This document shows, piece after piece, positions 39,891 to 53,697 of a stretch of 64,000 nucleotides of DNA; the first letter of the stretch is position 1; each line of letters begins with the position of its first letter. Under the pieces are notes generated by a model. That model saw only the letters and a program-made list of their open reading frames with translations. It searched no databases and was not told the origin of the DNA. The position numbers were made by a program, and so were the translations under genes. Source of the DNA: an uncultured SAR86 cluster bacterium (GTDB taxonomy: Bacteria > Pseudomonadota > Gammaproteobacteria > Magnimaribacterales > Magnimaribacteraceae); assembly GCA_902606175.1 (NCBI GenBank), contig CACLEZ010000002.1, positions 1 through 64,000 of the forward strand. Reading direction: 5' to 3'.

Positions 39891-41535
39891 AACATCCTTA
39901 ATAATAGGAATCGGTCTTACTCTTTATTACCTTCTTTTACAGTGGCCGGTAGATAATGAGGTCGATGACAGGTATTCTCAAGAACAAATAGAAATAGATA
40001 GTTTTAAAGATAGTGAGCGCTCACTTTCAGATACCCTCGCTCCTCTGTCTCAAGCAAGTCAAGGGCAGGTTGAAGTTGCCAGCGACGAGCTTGATTATTT
40101 TGAAATACAAAACAGTGATTTATCTTTAATGATTGAATCGAGAACAGGGAGGTTTGAGGTTTCAAGTCTAAAAAACATAACAGAAGAAAAGGGTTCTGAG
40201 GAGAGATTCAGCATATTTGGAAGAACTTATGATGCCAGCTCTGGAAGAGAAAATGTGTATTTTGCAAACAGCGGTTTTTACACTCGAACTCAGGGTTATT
40301 TAAATCCAGAATTTGAAAAAATAACAGAGCAATCAGATCAAGGAAATTCTCGGGTTTATGTTCTTGAAGGTGCTTCTGGTGGGTTAAGTTTTTCTAGAAA
40401 AATAGAAATCGAAGATAAGGGCTATTCGATAAAAATTGAAGACACAGTGAAGTCTGTTTTGGGTGAAGATATTGCAATAACCCCCTACGTGGTTATTGAA
40501 AGAGATGACTCGGCGGTAGAAGAGGGCGGGTTGATGTACACCTATCTTGGTCCAGTATTTTCATCAACAAAAGATACCTATGAAAAGTATGATTTTGATG
40601 ACATAAAAGAATCTTCATATCAAAATAAGTCTGTAGGGGGTTGGGTAGCTTTAATACAACATTACTTCTTGTCCGCATGGATTCCAGATCAAAATGAAGA
40701 GTATCTCTACCAGGGGAGGTATGGAGATAATTCTGGAAGATATTCTTTGGGATACACCTCCAGGGACTCGGTTCTTTCTTATGGTGAGACGGCCTCTACA
40801 AAAAATACTCTTTATGTGGGTCCTAAACTACCCAAACAACTTGTTGAAATAGAAGAAAACCTTGATTTAACTGTAGATTATGGGTTTTTGTGGTGGTTAG
40901 GCAAGCCCATGTATTGGTTTTTGGACCTAGGACACAGTATTTTTAACAACTGGGGTCTTGCAATCATCTTTCTAACTGTTGCGTTGAAGGTTTTAACTTG
41001 GCCTCTTTCAGCAAAAGCCTATGTATCAATGGGTAAGATGAGGGAATTGGCACCCAAAATGCAGCTTTTGCAGGAGAAACACGGAGATAATAGACAGGCA
41101 ATGAGCCAAGAATTGATGGAAGTGTATAAAAAAGAAGGTGTGAACCCCCTGGGGGGCTGCTTGCCGATGTTAGCTCAAATGCCCTTTTTCCTGGCCTTTT
41201 ATTGGGTTTTACTAGAAACCGTAGAACTAAGACATTCTCCTTTCTTTTTATGGATAGATGACTTATCGGCCATGGATCCTTACTTTATTCTTCCTATTCT
41301 AAATGGGGCCGGCATGTACCTTTCTCAAAAACTGACACCTACTCCACCTAATGCAGACCCAATGCAAGCTCAAATGATGAAATTCTTCCCTCTTATTTTT
41401 GCCGTTATTTTTGCCTGGTTTCCTTCGGGATTGGTTTTATATTGGCTTGTGAATATGATTATTCAAATTTTTCAACAGTGGTGGTACTCGAGGGGCACTA
41501 AGTTTGGAACTGGGTCGGTGGGTACTGGCGGTTAA
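39877..41535 (+). CDS. yidC: Membrane protein insertase YidC
   Basis: Inner-membrane insertase of 552 aa (E. coli 548). I chose ATG 39877 ([13 protein letters not shown]), with GGAG nine bases upstream, over the in-frame 39856 start inside yidD. N-terminal helix (residues 4-22), large periplasmic domain (about 50-320), then five helices including [39 protein letters not shown] and [20 protein letters not shown]. The gene is strikingly G-rich on the coding strand. Confidence 0.96.
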   Translation: MDVIKTSLIIGIGLTLYYLLLQWPVDNEVDDRYSQEQIEIDSFKDSERSLSDTLAPLSQASQGQVEVASDELDYFEIQNSDLSLMIESRTGRFEVSSLKNITEEKGSEERFSIFGRTYDASSGRENVYFANSGFYTRTQGYLNPEFEKITEQSDQGNSRVYVLEGASGGLSFSRKIEIEDKGYSIKIEDTVKSVLGEDIAITPYVVIERDDSAVEEGGLMYTYLGPVFSSTKDTYEKYDFDDIKESSYQNKSVGGWVALIQHYFLSAWIPDQNEEYLYQGRYGDNSGRYSLGYTSRDSVLSYGETASTKNTLYVGPKLPKQLVEIEENLDLTVDYGFLWWLGKPMYWFLDLGHSIFNNWGLAIIFLTVALKVLTWPLSAKAYVSMGKMRELAPKMQLLQEKHGDNRQAMSQELMEVYKKEGVNPLGGCLPMLAQMPFFLAFYWVLLETVELRHSPFFLWIDDLSAMDPYFILPILNGAGMYLSQKLTPTPPNADPMQAQMMKFFPLIFAVIFAWFPSGLVLYWLVNMIIQIFQQWWYSRGTKFGTGSVGTGG

Positions 41536-41547
41536 ATTTTATCGGTT

Positions 41548-42864
41548 TTGAGCACAAATAGGACAATTATTGCTCCTGCGACGGTTCCGGGGAGGGGGGG
41601 TGTTTCAATAATTAGAATGTCTGGAGATCTTTCTAAGAGCATAGCTGAAGATATGTGCGGGGAACTAGCAGAGGCCTGGCGCTTTAAGCGTTGTTCTATA
41701 AAGTCACGTAACGGATCTAAAATAGATGATGGTATGGTTGTTTTCTTTAAATCTCCAAACTCTTATACCGGAGACGATGTGGTTGAGTTCCATTGTCATG
41801 GAAATCCTACTATTGTGAATTTAGTATTAGAAGAGGCTGTTAATCGCGGGGCAGTAGTCGCAGAACCTGGAGAGTTTACAAAAACAGCATTTTTAAACGA
41901 AAAAATTGATCTGGTTCAGGCTGAGTCTGTGGCTGATTTAATCAACGCTCAAAGTGAAATGGCAGTTGTGGCAGCTAACTCTTCATTATCAGGGCAGTTT
42001 TCTGAGCAAATAAACCGGTTGCTTGATGGTATTGTTAAGGCAAGAGTTGTTGTTGAGGCAAGTATTGATTTTCCTGAAGACGAGATAGATAGTTCAATTC
42101 TTGAGTCTATAAAAGAAGAGCTACAGGGCTTTCTGGCTGAGACAAATGAATTGCTGTCTTGTGTAAAAGAAGGGGTGAAGCTAAGAGATGGTTTTTCAGT
42201 TGCCATTGTGGGGCCACCGAATGCTGGAAAGTCTTCTTTGTTAAATCTCTTGGCTCGCGAAGATCTGGCAATTACTTCTGAAGTTCCTGGAACCACCCGA
42301 GATTTAGTAAAAACATCTGTGAATATTGGTGGCGCACTCATAGAGTTTGTAGATACAGCGGGGTTAAGGTCTGATCCTGATGGACCCATTGAAGAAGAGG
42401 GTATACAGAGATCAAAGGAAGTTATTAAAAAGTCCAACTTAAGTCTTTTGGTACAAGACGCAACAGACATTAAAGAGTTTGATTTGGGGCTGGGTGATTC
42501 TTTTACTGTGTTGAATAAGTCTGACCTGCTTGAAGGTGGGTTTTCTAATTCAGATAACACTTTCTACTTGTCATGCTCTACCGGTCAAGGGGTTGACGAA
42601 TTACTAGGAGCGTTGATTGTAAGATTGGGGATGGGTGGGGGAGAAGAAACTGTGTTTCTGTCCAGACAAAGACATGAGATTTCTTTAAAAAGTGGAGGTC
42701 GTTTTTTGGAAGAAGCCTTAATGTCTTTGGGTGAAGGGCAAGTACTGGAGTTGGTCGCGGAAAGCTTAAGATCCGCCCATGCCGCTCTTGGTGACATCCT
42801 TAGACCCATGAGTGCGGACGACCTTCTGGGTGAAATTTTTTCAGAGTTTTGTATAGGTAAATAA
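41548..42864 (+). CDS. mnmE: tRNA modification GTPase MnmE
   Basis: With MnmG installs cmnm5 at U34 of certain tRNAs. The protein is 438 aa from a TTG start (41548). N-terminal formyl-THF binding domain (TIIAPATVPGRGGVSIIRMSG), helical domain, inserted G domain with GPPNAGKSSLLN (G1), DTAGLR (G3) and NKSD (G4), ending in the catalytic FCIGK. Coding strand is G-rich (see finding on skew). Confidence 0.95.
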   Translation: MSTNRTIIAPATVPGRGGVSIIRMSGDLSKSIAEDMCGELAEAWRFKRCSIKSRNGSKIDDGMVVFFKSPNSYTGDDVVEFHCHGNPTIVNLVLEEAVNRGAVVAEPGEFTKTAFLNEKIDLVQAESVADLINAQSEMAVVAANSSLSGQFSEQINRLLDGIVKARVVVEASIDFPEDEIDSSILESIKEELQGFLAETNELLSCVKEGVKLRDGFSVAIVGPPNAGKSSLLNLLAREDLAITSEVPGTTRDLVKTSVNIGGALIEFVDTAGLRSDPDGPIEEEGIQRSKEVIKKSNLSLLVQDATDIKEFDLGLGDSFTVLNKSDLLEGGFSNSDNTFYLSCSTGQGVDELLGALIVRLGMGGGEETVFLSRQRHEISLKSGGRFLEEALMSLGEGQVLELVAESLRSAHAALGDILRPMSADDLLGEIFSEFCIGK

Positions 42865-43104
42865 CTGTTGAAACGTTGTTGAAAAATATTTCTAATCAAG
42901 GTCTGTCTTTTTTTATTAACCGAACATACAACTTAATAGAGAGGATATATGTTGGATTTCTACAGCTTTCTTTTCCTGTGTGTCTCAATGAAATTAAGGG
43001 GTTATGGTAGTTTTCCACAGGCATCAAGGTCCCTAATAATAAACAAATAAGTTAAAATATATTAATTAAATAAAATAAACTTAATTTTTTTAGACTGTGG
43101 ATAA
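42865..43104. other. Candidate oriC segment between mnmE and mnmG
   Basis: The 232-bp gap holds TTTTCCACA (43011-43019, one mismatch to a DnaA box), a perfect inverted TGTGGATAA (43096-43104) and between them an A/T-only-like stretch (about 43032-43091) that could unwind. In E. coli the origin also lies beside mnmG. The perfect box covers the mnmG GTG start. No gene or stable RNA is seen. Confidence 0.5.
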
Positions 43105-44959
43105 GTATGATGTGATAGTGATTGGTGGGGGCCACGCAGGTGTTGAGGCAGCTGAAGCATCTTCCAGGTTTGGTGTAAAAACCTTGCTTATTACGCACGA
43201 TAAATCAAAGATAGGTGAAATGTCATGCAACCCTGCAATTGGAGGTATAGGCAAAAGTCACCTTGCTAAGGAAGTTGACGCTCTTGGGGGTTTGATGGCT
43301 CGTGCGACTGACAAGGCAGGCATTCACTACCGCGTTCTTAACTCTACAAAAGGGCAAGCCGTAAGGGCCACTAGGGTGCAAACCGACAGGGAGCTTTACA
43401 AATCTGCCATACAAAACTTTCTATCATCTTCTGTCAATCTCACAATTACAGAAGACTCAGTCGTCGACTTGGATATTGAAAATTCAACCATTAAGTCTGT
43501 AACAACCGAAAAGGGGGAGAAAATATTCTCCAATTCAGTAATTTTAACAACAGGCACCTTTCTTGGAGGAGTAATGCACACCGGTCTAAAGCAATCTTCG
43601 GGTGGCCGAATAGGAGACCCCTCCAGTGACAAACTAGCTCAAAAACTTAGAGGCCTAAACTTAAAAGTTGGCAGATTAAAAACAGGAACACCTCCCAGAC
43701 TGAATAAACACACCATAGACTGGTCTCTTCTTTCGCCACAACCAGGCGACACTCCAACACCCTTACTTTCTTATACTTCCCAGGCCAGTGAAAGACCCGA
43801 GCAGTTAAACTGCTATATGACACGCACCAACAAAACAACACACCAAGTAATATTAAATCATCTTGATGAATCGCCCATGTATTCGGGCGTGATCGAGGGT
43901 GTAGGACCAAGGTATTGCCCCTCTATTGAAGACAAAGTTATGAGGTTTTCAGAAAGAGACTCTCATCAAATATTCGCTGAACCGGAAGGACTCAATTCAG
44001 ACTTAATTTATCCAAACGGTATTTCAACAAGCCTACCTTTAAGGGCCCAAAAAGAGCTTATTAAATCTATCAAAGGCTTCGAAAACGCAAAAATAGTAAG
44101 ACCAGGATATGCAATAGAATATGATTTCTTTGACCCCACTGGCTTAAAGCACTCCCTGGAAACAAAAACAATTTCAGGACTATTTTTTGCGGGCCAAATC
44201 AACGGAACAACAGGATACGAAGAAGCTGCAGCTCAGGGCATAATGGCAGGAATTAACGCGTCGCTTAAGGCAACCAATCAAGAGACATTTGAACTGCAAA
44301 GAGACGAGGCTTATATAGGGGTATTGATAGATGATTTGGTCAGCCTTGGCACAAAAGAACCTTACAGAATGTTTACCAGCAGAGCGGAATATAGGTTGAT
44401 ACTTAGAGAAGACAATGCAGACATGCGCTTAACAGAAAAGGGCAGAAAGCTTGGAATAGTATCCGATTTATTGTGGCAAAAATATAAGGAAAAAAAAGAC
44501 ACCACAACCCATGAAATCCTAAGACTAAAGAAAGACAAACTTAAACCAAACACACCCGAAGCCAAGAAAATAAAAGAACAAACAGGTGAGGACATTTCAA
44601 ACAACACAAGCCTCTTCGAAATGTTAAAACGCCCCAAGGTACTTCATTCACATCTGCCCCAGGGAAAAACAACACTTGCTTCAAATGCCGTTGACGAAAT
44701 AGAAGCTTCTGTTAAATATGAGGGTTACATCAAAAGACAACAAATTGACATAGAGAGACTACAAAGAAACGAAAACACACCAATCCCAGAACACATTGAT
44801 TACAAGAAAGTGGTTGGTCTATCCAATGAAGTAAAGCAAAAATTATCAGAAGCAAGACCGGTGAGTTTAGCCCGAGCCTCAAGACTGCCAGGCGTTACAC
44901 CCGCAGCAATCTCCTTACTAATGATCTACCTAAAAAAGGAAAGACAGGCCGTTGGGTAA
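43097..44959 (+). CDS. mnmG: tRNA uridine 5-carboxymethylaminomethyl modification enzyme MnmG
   Basis: FAD-dependent partner of MnmE, 620 aa. The start is GTG 43097, giving MDKYDVIVIGGGHAGVEAA with the FAD dinucleotide loop; further motifs are CNPAIGGIGKSHLAKEVDALGG in two parts, GQAVRATRVQTDR, GRLKTGTPPRL and the TSRAEYRLILRED region. The start codon lies within a DnaA box. The coding strand is C-rich and G-poor, opposite to mnmE. Confidence 0.97.
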   Translation: MDKYDVIVIGGGHAGVEAAEASSRFGVKTLLITHDKSKIGEMSCNPAIGGIGKSHLAKEVDALGGLMARATDKAGIHYRVLNSTKGQAVRATRVQTDRELYKSAIQNFLSSSVNLTITEDSVVDLDIENSTIKSVTTEKGEKIFSNSVILTTGTFLGGVMHTGLKQSSGGRIGDPSSDKLAQKLRGLNLKVGRLKTGTPPRLNKHTIDWSLLSPQPGDTPTPLLSYTSQASERPEQLNCYMTRTNKTTHQVILNHLDESPMYSGVIEGVGPRYCPSIEDKVMRFSERDSHQIFAEPEGLNSDLIYPNGISTSLPLRAQKELIKSIKGFENAKIVRPGYAIEYDFFDPTGLKHSLETKTISGLFFAGQINGTTGYEEAAAQGIMAGINASLKATNQETFELQRDEAYIGVLIDDLVSLGTKEPYRMFTSRAEYRLILREDNADMRLTEKGRKLGIVSDLLWQKYKEKKDTTTHEILRLKKDKLKPNTPEAKKIKEQTGEDISNNTSLFEMLKRPKVLHSHLPQGKTTLASNAVDEIEASVKYEGYIKRQQIDIERLQRNENTPIPEHIDYKKVVGLSNEVKQKLSEARPVSLARASRLPGVTPAAISLLMIYLKKERQAVG

Positions 44960-45536
44960 AGACCAAACAAACCTACTGGCAGAATATAAAGCCTATCTGG
45001 TTACCTGGAACAAAACCCACAATCTAATATCCAAAAAGCAAGCCCAAAAAATCGACGATCACATAGCAGATTCTTTGATCATTTCCCCTTTCTTAAATAA
45101 AAACATAATTGATCTTGGAAGTGGAGGTGGGCTTCCTGGCATACCACTTGCCATTATCAATCCTGATAAAGAATTTTATTTGATAGAAAGCAACACCAAG
45201 AAGTCATCATTTTTATTACACACCACTTCTCGCTTGAGCCTAGAAAACACAAACGTCATAAACAAAAGGATTGAAAAAGTAGAAACAAAAACCTTTCCCG
45301 AATCATTCGACATAGTCTGCAGGGCAGTTGGATCTACAGAATTTATCATTAGACTAACAGCGCCCTTACTCCAAAAAACAGGAGTAGAGCTCAAGCTCAT
45401 GAAGACCCTAGAGCAGTTTGATCAGGAAAGAATACCGCCCGGTTACCTTTTAAAAAAAATTGATAAATTTCCTTCAAAAGCGAAAGACAAGACGCGTATC
45501 TTGGTTACAATAGAAGCAGAACAAAATAATGGTTAA
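44952..45536 (+). CDS. rsmG: 16S rRNA (guanine527-N7)-methyltransferase RsmG
   Basis: SAM-dependent methyltransferase, 194 aa from TTG 44952 within the end of mnmG. The Rossmann motif is IDLGSGGGLPGIPLAI; WNKTHNLISKK and the DHIADSLIISPF segment are typical. It shares mnmG's C-rich coding strand and overlaps parA by 8 bp. Confidence 0.94.
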   Translation: MGKDQTNLLAEYKAYLVTWNKTHNLISKKQAQKIDDHIADSLIISPFLNKNIIDLGSGGGLPGIPLAIINPDKEFYLIESNTKKSSFLLHTTSRLSLENTNVINKRIEKVETKTFPESFDIVCRAVGSTEFIIRLTAPLLQKTGVELKLMKTLEQFDQERIPPGYLLKKIDKFPSKAKDKTRILVTIEAEQNNG

Positions 45537-46323
45537 TACATTAGTTATAGCAAATCAGAAAGGCGGCGTTGGAAAAACAACTACTGCTGTAAATCTGGCA
45601 GCTTCTCTGAGCGCAATGAAAAGAGCCGTCCTGTTGGTAGACCTTGATCCACAGGCAAATGCTACCACCGGATCTGGTATTAAAAAGTGTGACCAAACCA
45701 AAGGGTCAGCGGCAGCTTTAATGGGAACGCAAGGGGAGGTGGTTTTTGGAACAGAGCTGGGTTATGACATTATGCCATCTGGTCCGGAGCTGATAGCCGC
45801 AGAATCTTTTTTAAGAGGAGGCGGGGACCAGGAAAGAGCCCTTTTAAATTATTTAACCGATATTAATGAAAAGTACGACTATATAATAATCGACTGCCCA
45901 CCTTCTCTGAACTTGTTAACTCTCAACGGATTAAGGGCTGCCAAAGATTTGCTGGTTCCGATGCAGTGTGAATATTTTGCCCTTGAGGGTCTAGCTGGGC
46001 TTTTAGAGACTGTAGGACAATTGAATGACAGCACCGGTCATAATCTACAACTGAAAGCAGTTGTTAGGACCATGTTCGACCCTCGTAACAAACTCGGCCA
46101 ACAAGTAACAGGAGAGTTGCAGAAACATTTTTCTAGTGAACTTTACTCAACAGTCATTCCTAGAAATATAAAATTAGCAGAAGCCCCTAGTTTTGGTAAG
46201 TCTGTTCTGTCTTATGAGCCCAATGCCAAAGGTTCCTTGGCTTATCTTGCCCTGGCCGGTGAATTGATTGGCAAGATGGAAGAGCAGTATAGCGATAACG
46301 TCCATGAACAAAGACAAACCTAG
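45529..46323 (+). CDS. parA: Chromosome partitioning ATPase ParA (Soj)
   Basis: Deviant Walker ATPase that positions the ParB-parS complex, 264 aa. ANQKGGVGKTTTAVNLAASL carries the signature Lys, followed by LVDLDPQANATTGSG and YDYIIIDCPPSLNLLTL. It overlaps rsmG by 8 bp and parB by 20 bp. The coding strand is G-rich again. Confidence 0.96.
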   Translation: MVNTLVIANQKGGVGKTTTAVNLAASLSAMKRAVLLVDLDPQANATTGSGIKKCDQTKGSAAALMGTQGEVVFGTELGYDIMPSGPELIAAESFLRGGGDQERALLNYLTDINEKYDYIIIDCPPSLNLLTLNGLRAAKDLLVPMQCEYFALEGLAGLLETVGQLNDSTGHNLQLKAVVRTMFDPRNKLGQQVTGELQKHFSSELYSTVIPRNIKLAEAPSFGKSVLSYEPNAKGSLAYLALAGELIGKMEEQYSDNVHEQRQT

Positions 46324-47155
46324 CCTAGGCACCGGACTTGACTCTCTTTTGGGAGACAGACCCAAGTCCGAAGGAGTTTCGGTTACCCAGATTCCCTTAG
46401 ATGACCTGGCTCCGGGTCAGTATCAACCCAGAACAAAAATGCACAAGTCTACTCTTGAGGAGCTGTCGCAAAGCATAAAAGAACAAGGAATTCTTCAACC
46501 TTTGGTTGTAAGAAGGCTGGCTTCAGGAAGGTTTGAGATAGTGGTTGGTGAAAGAAGGTGGAGAGCGGCGCAACTCGCAGGTATTAGAACCGTTCCGGCT
46601 ATTATAAGAGACCTAAATAATGACGAAACAGCTAAAATAGCATTAATAGAAAACCTTCAAAGAGAGGACCTCAACGCGCTTGATCAAGCAAAGGGTCTGT
46701 TCAGGCTTCAAAGAGAGTTTAATCTTACACAAGAAGAGCTTGGCGCGGCAGTAGGAAAATCTAGATCAACTGTTACCAATCTCTTGAGGCTTTTGTCGCT
46801 CTGTTCCGAGGTTCAATCCTTACTGGAAGAAGGGAAAATCGAAATGGGTCACGCGAGATCCCTTTTAACCTTAAATGAAGAAGTCCAGCTTCAGTGTGCA
46901 CAGAGAGTTATTTCAGAATCGCTTTCAGTAAGAGAGTGTGAAACCATGGTGAGTGGCTTGTCGGGAGTTGAAAAGAAGGATACCAAGCCGCAAACCCAAA
47001 GAGATCCAAACACAGTTTCCCTTGAAAAAGAGCTATCAGAAATTCTCGGTTCACCCGTTGAAATAAAACACAACAAAAAGGGTACGGGCAAGCTAATAGT
47101 AAGCTACAAGAACCTTGATACTCTAGAGGGTGTATTAAATAAACTAAAATCTTAA
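46304..47155 (+). CDS. parB: Chromosome partitioning protein ParB (Spo0J)
   Basis: parS-binding CTPase clamp. I prefer ATG 46304 (MNKDKPSLGTGLDSLLGD), giving 283 aa. CTP-binding motifs are GRFEIVVGERRWRAAQLAG and KIALIENLQREDLN; the HTH is in LTQEELGAAVGKSRSTVTNLL. One parS-like site is visible in recF. Confidence 0.95.
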   Translation: MNKDKPSLGTGLDSLLGDRPKSEGVSVTQIPLDDLAPGQYQPRTKMHKSTLEELSQSIKEQGILQPLVVRRLASGRFEIVVGERRWRAAQLAGIRTVPAIIRDLNNDETAKIALIENLQREDLNALDQAKGLFRLQREFNLTQEELGAAVGKSRSTVTNLLRLLSLCSEVQSLLEEGKIEMGHARSLLTLNEEVQLQCAQRVISESLSVRECETMVSGLSGVEKKDTKPQTQRDPNTVSLEKELSEILGSPVEIKHNKKGTGKLIVSYKNLDTLEGVLNKLKS

Positions 47156-47182
47156 AAAAGTAACAAATTCTTCTTTCACTAA

Positions 47183-48142
<960 letters not shown>

Positions 48143-48163
48143 TTTTTATCTAAGGAGAATAAA

Positions 48164-48394
48164 ATGGAAGAAGCAGAAGCTATAAGAAGGGTCGCAGGAG
48201 CCCTACTAACAGGAGGAGGCGCTATAGGCGTTGGAATCGGTGTTGGTCTAATTACTGCAAAATATCTTGAAGGAATTGCCAGACAGCCTGAACTTCAACC
48301 GTACCTATTTACTCAATTATTAATTGGTATGGGATTAGTAGATGCGATACCCATCGTTTCATTAGCTATCGGTCTTTTATTCCTATTTACATAA
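48164..48394 (+). CDS. atpE: F1Fo ATP synthase subunit c
   Basis: Ring-forming two-helix subunit, 76 aa. Helix 1 is a Gly-rich AIGVGIGVGLITAKYLEG, the polar loop is ARQPELQPY and helix 2 has the proton-carrying Asp in GMGLVDAIPIVSLAIG. No Na+-type Glu/Gln signature is seen, so protons are the likely ion. Preceded by AAGGAG. Confidence 0.95.
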   Translation: MEEAEAIRRVAGALLTGGGAIGVGIGVGLITAKYLEGIARQPELQPYLFTQLLIGMGLVDAIPIVSLAIGLLFLFT

Positions 48395-48417
48395 ATAATT
48401 AAGTTCGGAGTTTTTGA

Positions 48418-48888
48418 ATGAATTTTAACGCCACATTATTCGGCCAGCTTTTGGCCTTCGTGTTTTTTGTGTGGTTTACCATGCAGTATGTATGGCCATA
48501 TATCCTAGAGGCTCTTGAGGAGAGAGAGAAAGAAATTTCTGATGGGTTAGAGGCGGCAAGCAGAGGTAAGCGAGAGCTAGATGAGGCCCACCTACAAAAA
48601 GCAGAGATTTTAGAGGAAGCAAAAAAAGAAGCTGCCGACCTAGTAAATCAGGCTAATGCTAGAGCAAATCAACTCGTTGAGGATGCTAAATCAACTGCGC
48701 ATGAGGAAGCTGAAAGAATAAAGGTTTCCGCTCAAAGTGATCTCGATCAGGCGGCCAAGAGAACCAAAGAAGAACTCAGATCGGAAGTTGCGGCTTTGGC
48801 TGTAGCCGGAGCAGAGAAAATACTTGGTTCAGAGATAGACAAAGACAAGAACTCACAGATTATTGATCAAATAGCTCAGGAGTTATAA
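48418..48888 (+). CDS. atpF: F1Fo ATP synthase subunit b
   Basis: Peripheral-stalk subunit, 156 aa. One N-terminal helix (residues 5-25, [20 protein letters not shown]) is followed by a long charged coiled coil with many Glu/Lys/Ala. Standard length and position between atpE and atpH. Confidence 0.95.
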   Translation: MNFNATLFGQLLAFVFFVWFTMQYVWPYILEALEEREKEISDGLEAASRGKRELDEAHLQKAEILEEAKKEAADLVNQANARANQLVEDAKSTAHEEAERIKVSAQSDLDQAAKRTKEELRSEVAALAVAGAEKILGSEIDKDKNSQIIDQIAQEL

Positions 48889-48890
48889 TT

Positions 48891-49403
48891 TTGAACTTTG
48901 AAACCATAGCAAGACCCTACGCACAAGCAATATACGATCACTCAGAGGGTTGGGAAGTTGATCTTGAGCAATTAGAGCTTGCGCTGAAGACTCCTGAAGT
49001 ACAGATGCTTATCGATTCTCCTAAGCTGGCCTATAAAGAAAAAACAGAAGTATTTTTATCTTTGTTTGAAGGTCAAATCGAGAGTAAAACAAGCAATTTA
49101 GTAAAGGTTTTGGGGGAATCAAAAAGAATATCCTTGATTCCTCATATAAGCAAAGAATACAGAAAGCTACTTTCTGGTACGAAAAGTTCAAGCGAAGTTG
49201 TAATAACTTCCGCTTTTGAACTATCAGCAGAACAGGTAGAAAAGGTTACTGATTCGCTCAAGGGTCGATATGGAGACTCTTTAAGGGTAGAACAGGTTAT
49301 CGACAACAGTCTAATAGGTGGTTTTTCGATCAAATGCGGTGATGAGGTTACTGATTACAGCATTAAAGGAAAACTTGAAAAATTAAGAAATCAAATCAAA
49401 TAA
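48891..49403 (+). CDS. atpH: F1Fo ATP synthase subunit delta
   Basis: Stalk subunit linking F1 to subunit b, 170 aa from TTG 48891, 2 bp after atpF. The start [18 protein letters not shown] and the C-terminal [21 protein letters not shown] are family features. Confidence 0.93.
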   Translation: MNFETIARPYAQAIYDHSEGWEVDLEQLELALKTPEVQMLIDSPKLAYKEKTEVFLSLFEGQIESKTSNLVKVLGESKRISLIPHISKEYRKLLSGTKSSSEVVITSAFELSAEQVEKVTDSLKGRYGDSLRVEQVIDNSLIGGFSIKCGDEVTDYSIKGKLEKLRNQIK

Positions 49404-49407
49404 TACA

Positions 49408-50952
49408 ATGGAAGAATTAAACCCATCAGAAATTAGTCAGGTCATCAAACAGAAGATTGATGCACTTGATACTGCCTCCACTCCGAGCAATGAAGGCACA
49501 ATCGTTTTCTTGGCTGACGGTATTGCAAGAATACATGGCCTAGGTGAAGTTATGAATGGAGAGCTCATAGAATTTGAGCACGGAGTTATGGGAATGGCCC
49601 TTAACCTTGAAGTTGATTCTGTAGGTGCTGTTATTTTGGGAGACTACAAACTTCTTGCAGAAGGCGGGTCAGCTAAATGTACCGGTAGAATTTTAGAGGT
49701 ACCAGTAGGTGAAGCCCTTATGGGAAGGGTTGTAGACTCTTTAGGAGAACCAATAGATGGTAAGGGCGAAGTCCAAACTGACATGACTGCCCCCGTCGAA
49801 AAGGTTGCTCCGGGTGTGATCTCTAGAAAATCAGTTGACCAGCCTGTTCAGCTTGGAATAAAGGCTGTTGATAGCATGGTCCCCATTGGTAGAGGCCAGC
49901 GTGAGTTGATTATTGGTGATAGACAAACTGGTAAGACGGCAATTGCTATCGATGCAATCATTAATCAAAAAGATACTGGCGTAAAATGTATCTATGTAGC
50001 TATTGGCCAAAAACAATCCTCAATTGCACAAGTTGTCAGAACGCTTGAGCAGTACGGAGCAATGGAAAACACCATTGTTGTTGTGGCCGGTGCAGCAGAC
50101 CCAGCTCCTATGCAGTACATTGCACCTTTTGCTGCTTGCTCTATGGGTGAGTATTTCAGAGACAAAGGTGAAGATGCCTTAATAATTTATGATGATCTGT
50201 CTAAACAAGCTGTTGCTTATAGACAAATGTCATTACTGCTTAGAAGACCTCCAGGAAGGGAAGCTTATCCGGGTGATGTTTTCTATTTACACTCAAGACT
50301 TCTAGAAAGAGCAGCACGAGTAAACGAAGAATACGTAGAAAAACATACTAACGGTGAAGTTAAAGGTAAAACAGGATCTTTAACAGCTCTTCCAATAATT
50401 GAAACACAAGCCGGTGACGTATCTGCATTTGTGCCGACTAATGTAATTTCTATTACTGATGGTCAAATTTTCTTAGAGTCTTCTTTGTTTAGTTCGGGAT
50501 TAAAACCGGCTATGGATCCAGGTATTTCTGTCTCTAGGGTTGGCGGTGCGGCTCAGGTACCCATCATTAAAAAACTTGGTGGTGGTATAAAAACTGCACT
50601 AGCTCAGTACAGAGAGCTAGAAGCGTTTGCTCAGTTTGCCTCAGATCTAGACGAGGCTTCAAAAGAGCAGCTCGAGCACGGAGTGAGGGTCACTGAACTC
50701 ACAAAACAAGACCAATTTTCACCCATGTCTGTAGCCGAAATGGGCTTGATGCTATTCACGGCAAATGAAGGCTACCTGATGAAGGTAGAGGTTGAAAAAA
50801 TTAGAGACTTTGAAAAAAGTTTACTGGCGTACATGAACTCTGAACATAAAGAGCTTATGGACAAAGTGTCCGAGACCGGAGAGTACGGTGATGACATCCA
50901 AAGTGCCTTTAAAGAAGCTTTAGATAAATTTATGGAGACTCAAACCTGGTAA
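49408..50952 (+). CDS. atpA: F1Fo ATP synthase subunit alpha
   Basis: Non-catalytic nucleotide-binding subunit, 514 aa. Walker [30 protein letters not shown] and the family signature [17 protein letters not shown] are present. Standard operon position and length. Confidence 0.97.
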   Translation: MEELNPSEISQVIKQKIDALDTASTPSNEGTIVFLADGIARIHGLGEVMNGELIEFEHGVMGMALNLEVDSVGAVILGDYKLLAEGGSAKCTGRILEVPVGEALMGRVVDSLGEPIDGKGEVQTDMTAPVEKVAPGVISRKSVDQPVQLGIKAVDSMVPIGRGQRELIIGDRQTGKTAIAIDAIINQKDTGVKCIYVAIGQKQSSIAQVVRTLEQYGAMENTIVVVAGAADPAPMQYIAPFAACSMGEYFRDKGEDALIIYDDLSKQAVAYRQMSLLLRRPPGREAYPGDVFYLHSRLLERAARVNEEYVEKHTNGEVKGKTGSLTALPIIETQAGDVSAFVPTNVISITDGQIFLESSLFSSGLKPAMDPGISVSRVGGAAQVPIIKKLGGGIKTALAQYRELEAFAQFASDLDEASKEQLEHGVRVTELTKQDQFSPMSVAEMGLMLFTANEGYLMKVEVEKIRDFEKSLLAYMNSEHKELMDKVSETGEYGDDIQSAFKEALDKFMETQTW

Positions 50953-50958
50953 TTTTTT

Positions 50959-53237
<2,279 letters not shown>

Positions 53238-53240
53238 TCT

Positions 53241-53654
53241 ATGTCAACTATCCAGTGCAATATAGTTAGTCCAGAAGGAGAGCTTTTCTCTGGACCCGTC
53301 GAGCTATTGAGTGCTGAAGGTGGTGCTGGTGAAATTGCTATTACACCGAGACATGCTCCGCTTCTAACAAACTTAAAGCCTGGTCCGGTTAAGCTAGTAT
53401 TGGAGGGAGGAGAAGAAGAGATATTTTTTGCTTCAGGTGGATTCTTAGAAGTGCAGCCCGGAGAGGTAACTCTCTTAACAGATGTTGCCGAAAGGGCTGA
53501 TGACATAGACTCAGCCGCCGCTGAAAGAGCAAAAGAATTAGCGGAAAGAGAACTAGAAGATCAAAAATCAGAAATGGATTATTCTCTAGCATCAGCACAA
53601 CTAGCTGAGGCTGCTGCCAGGTTAAAAGCCTTGCAGAAACTGCGTAAGAAGTAG
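53241..53654 (+). CDS. atpC: F1Fo ATP synthase subunit epsilon
   Basis: Rotor and regulatory subunit, 137 aa. N-terminal beta-sandwich (CNIVSPEGELFSGPVELLSA, GEIAITPRHAPLLTNLKPG) and a C-terminal two-helix arm (ERELEDQK ... RLKALQKLRK). Last gene of the atp operon, 43 bp before glmU. Confidence 0.95.
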   Translation: MSTIQCNIVSPEGELFSGPVELLSAEGGAGEIAITPRHAPLLTNLKPGPVKLVLEGGEEEIFFASGGFLEVQPGEVTLLTDVAERADDIDSAAAERAKELAERELEDQKSEMDYSLASAQLAEAAARLKALQKLRKK

Positions 53655-53697
53655 TTAAATAAGAAAAACCACTTGGGGCGAATGCGCCATTGTTCCA

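Noticed and set aside
53655-53697. Hairpin GGCGAATGCGCC between atpC and glmU as terminator
   Set aside because: The stem is only four base pairs and has no T-run; read-through to glmU is more likely.
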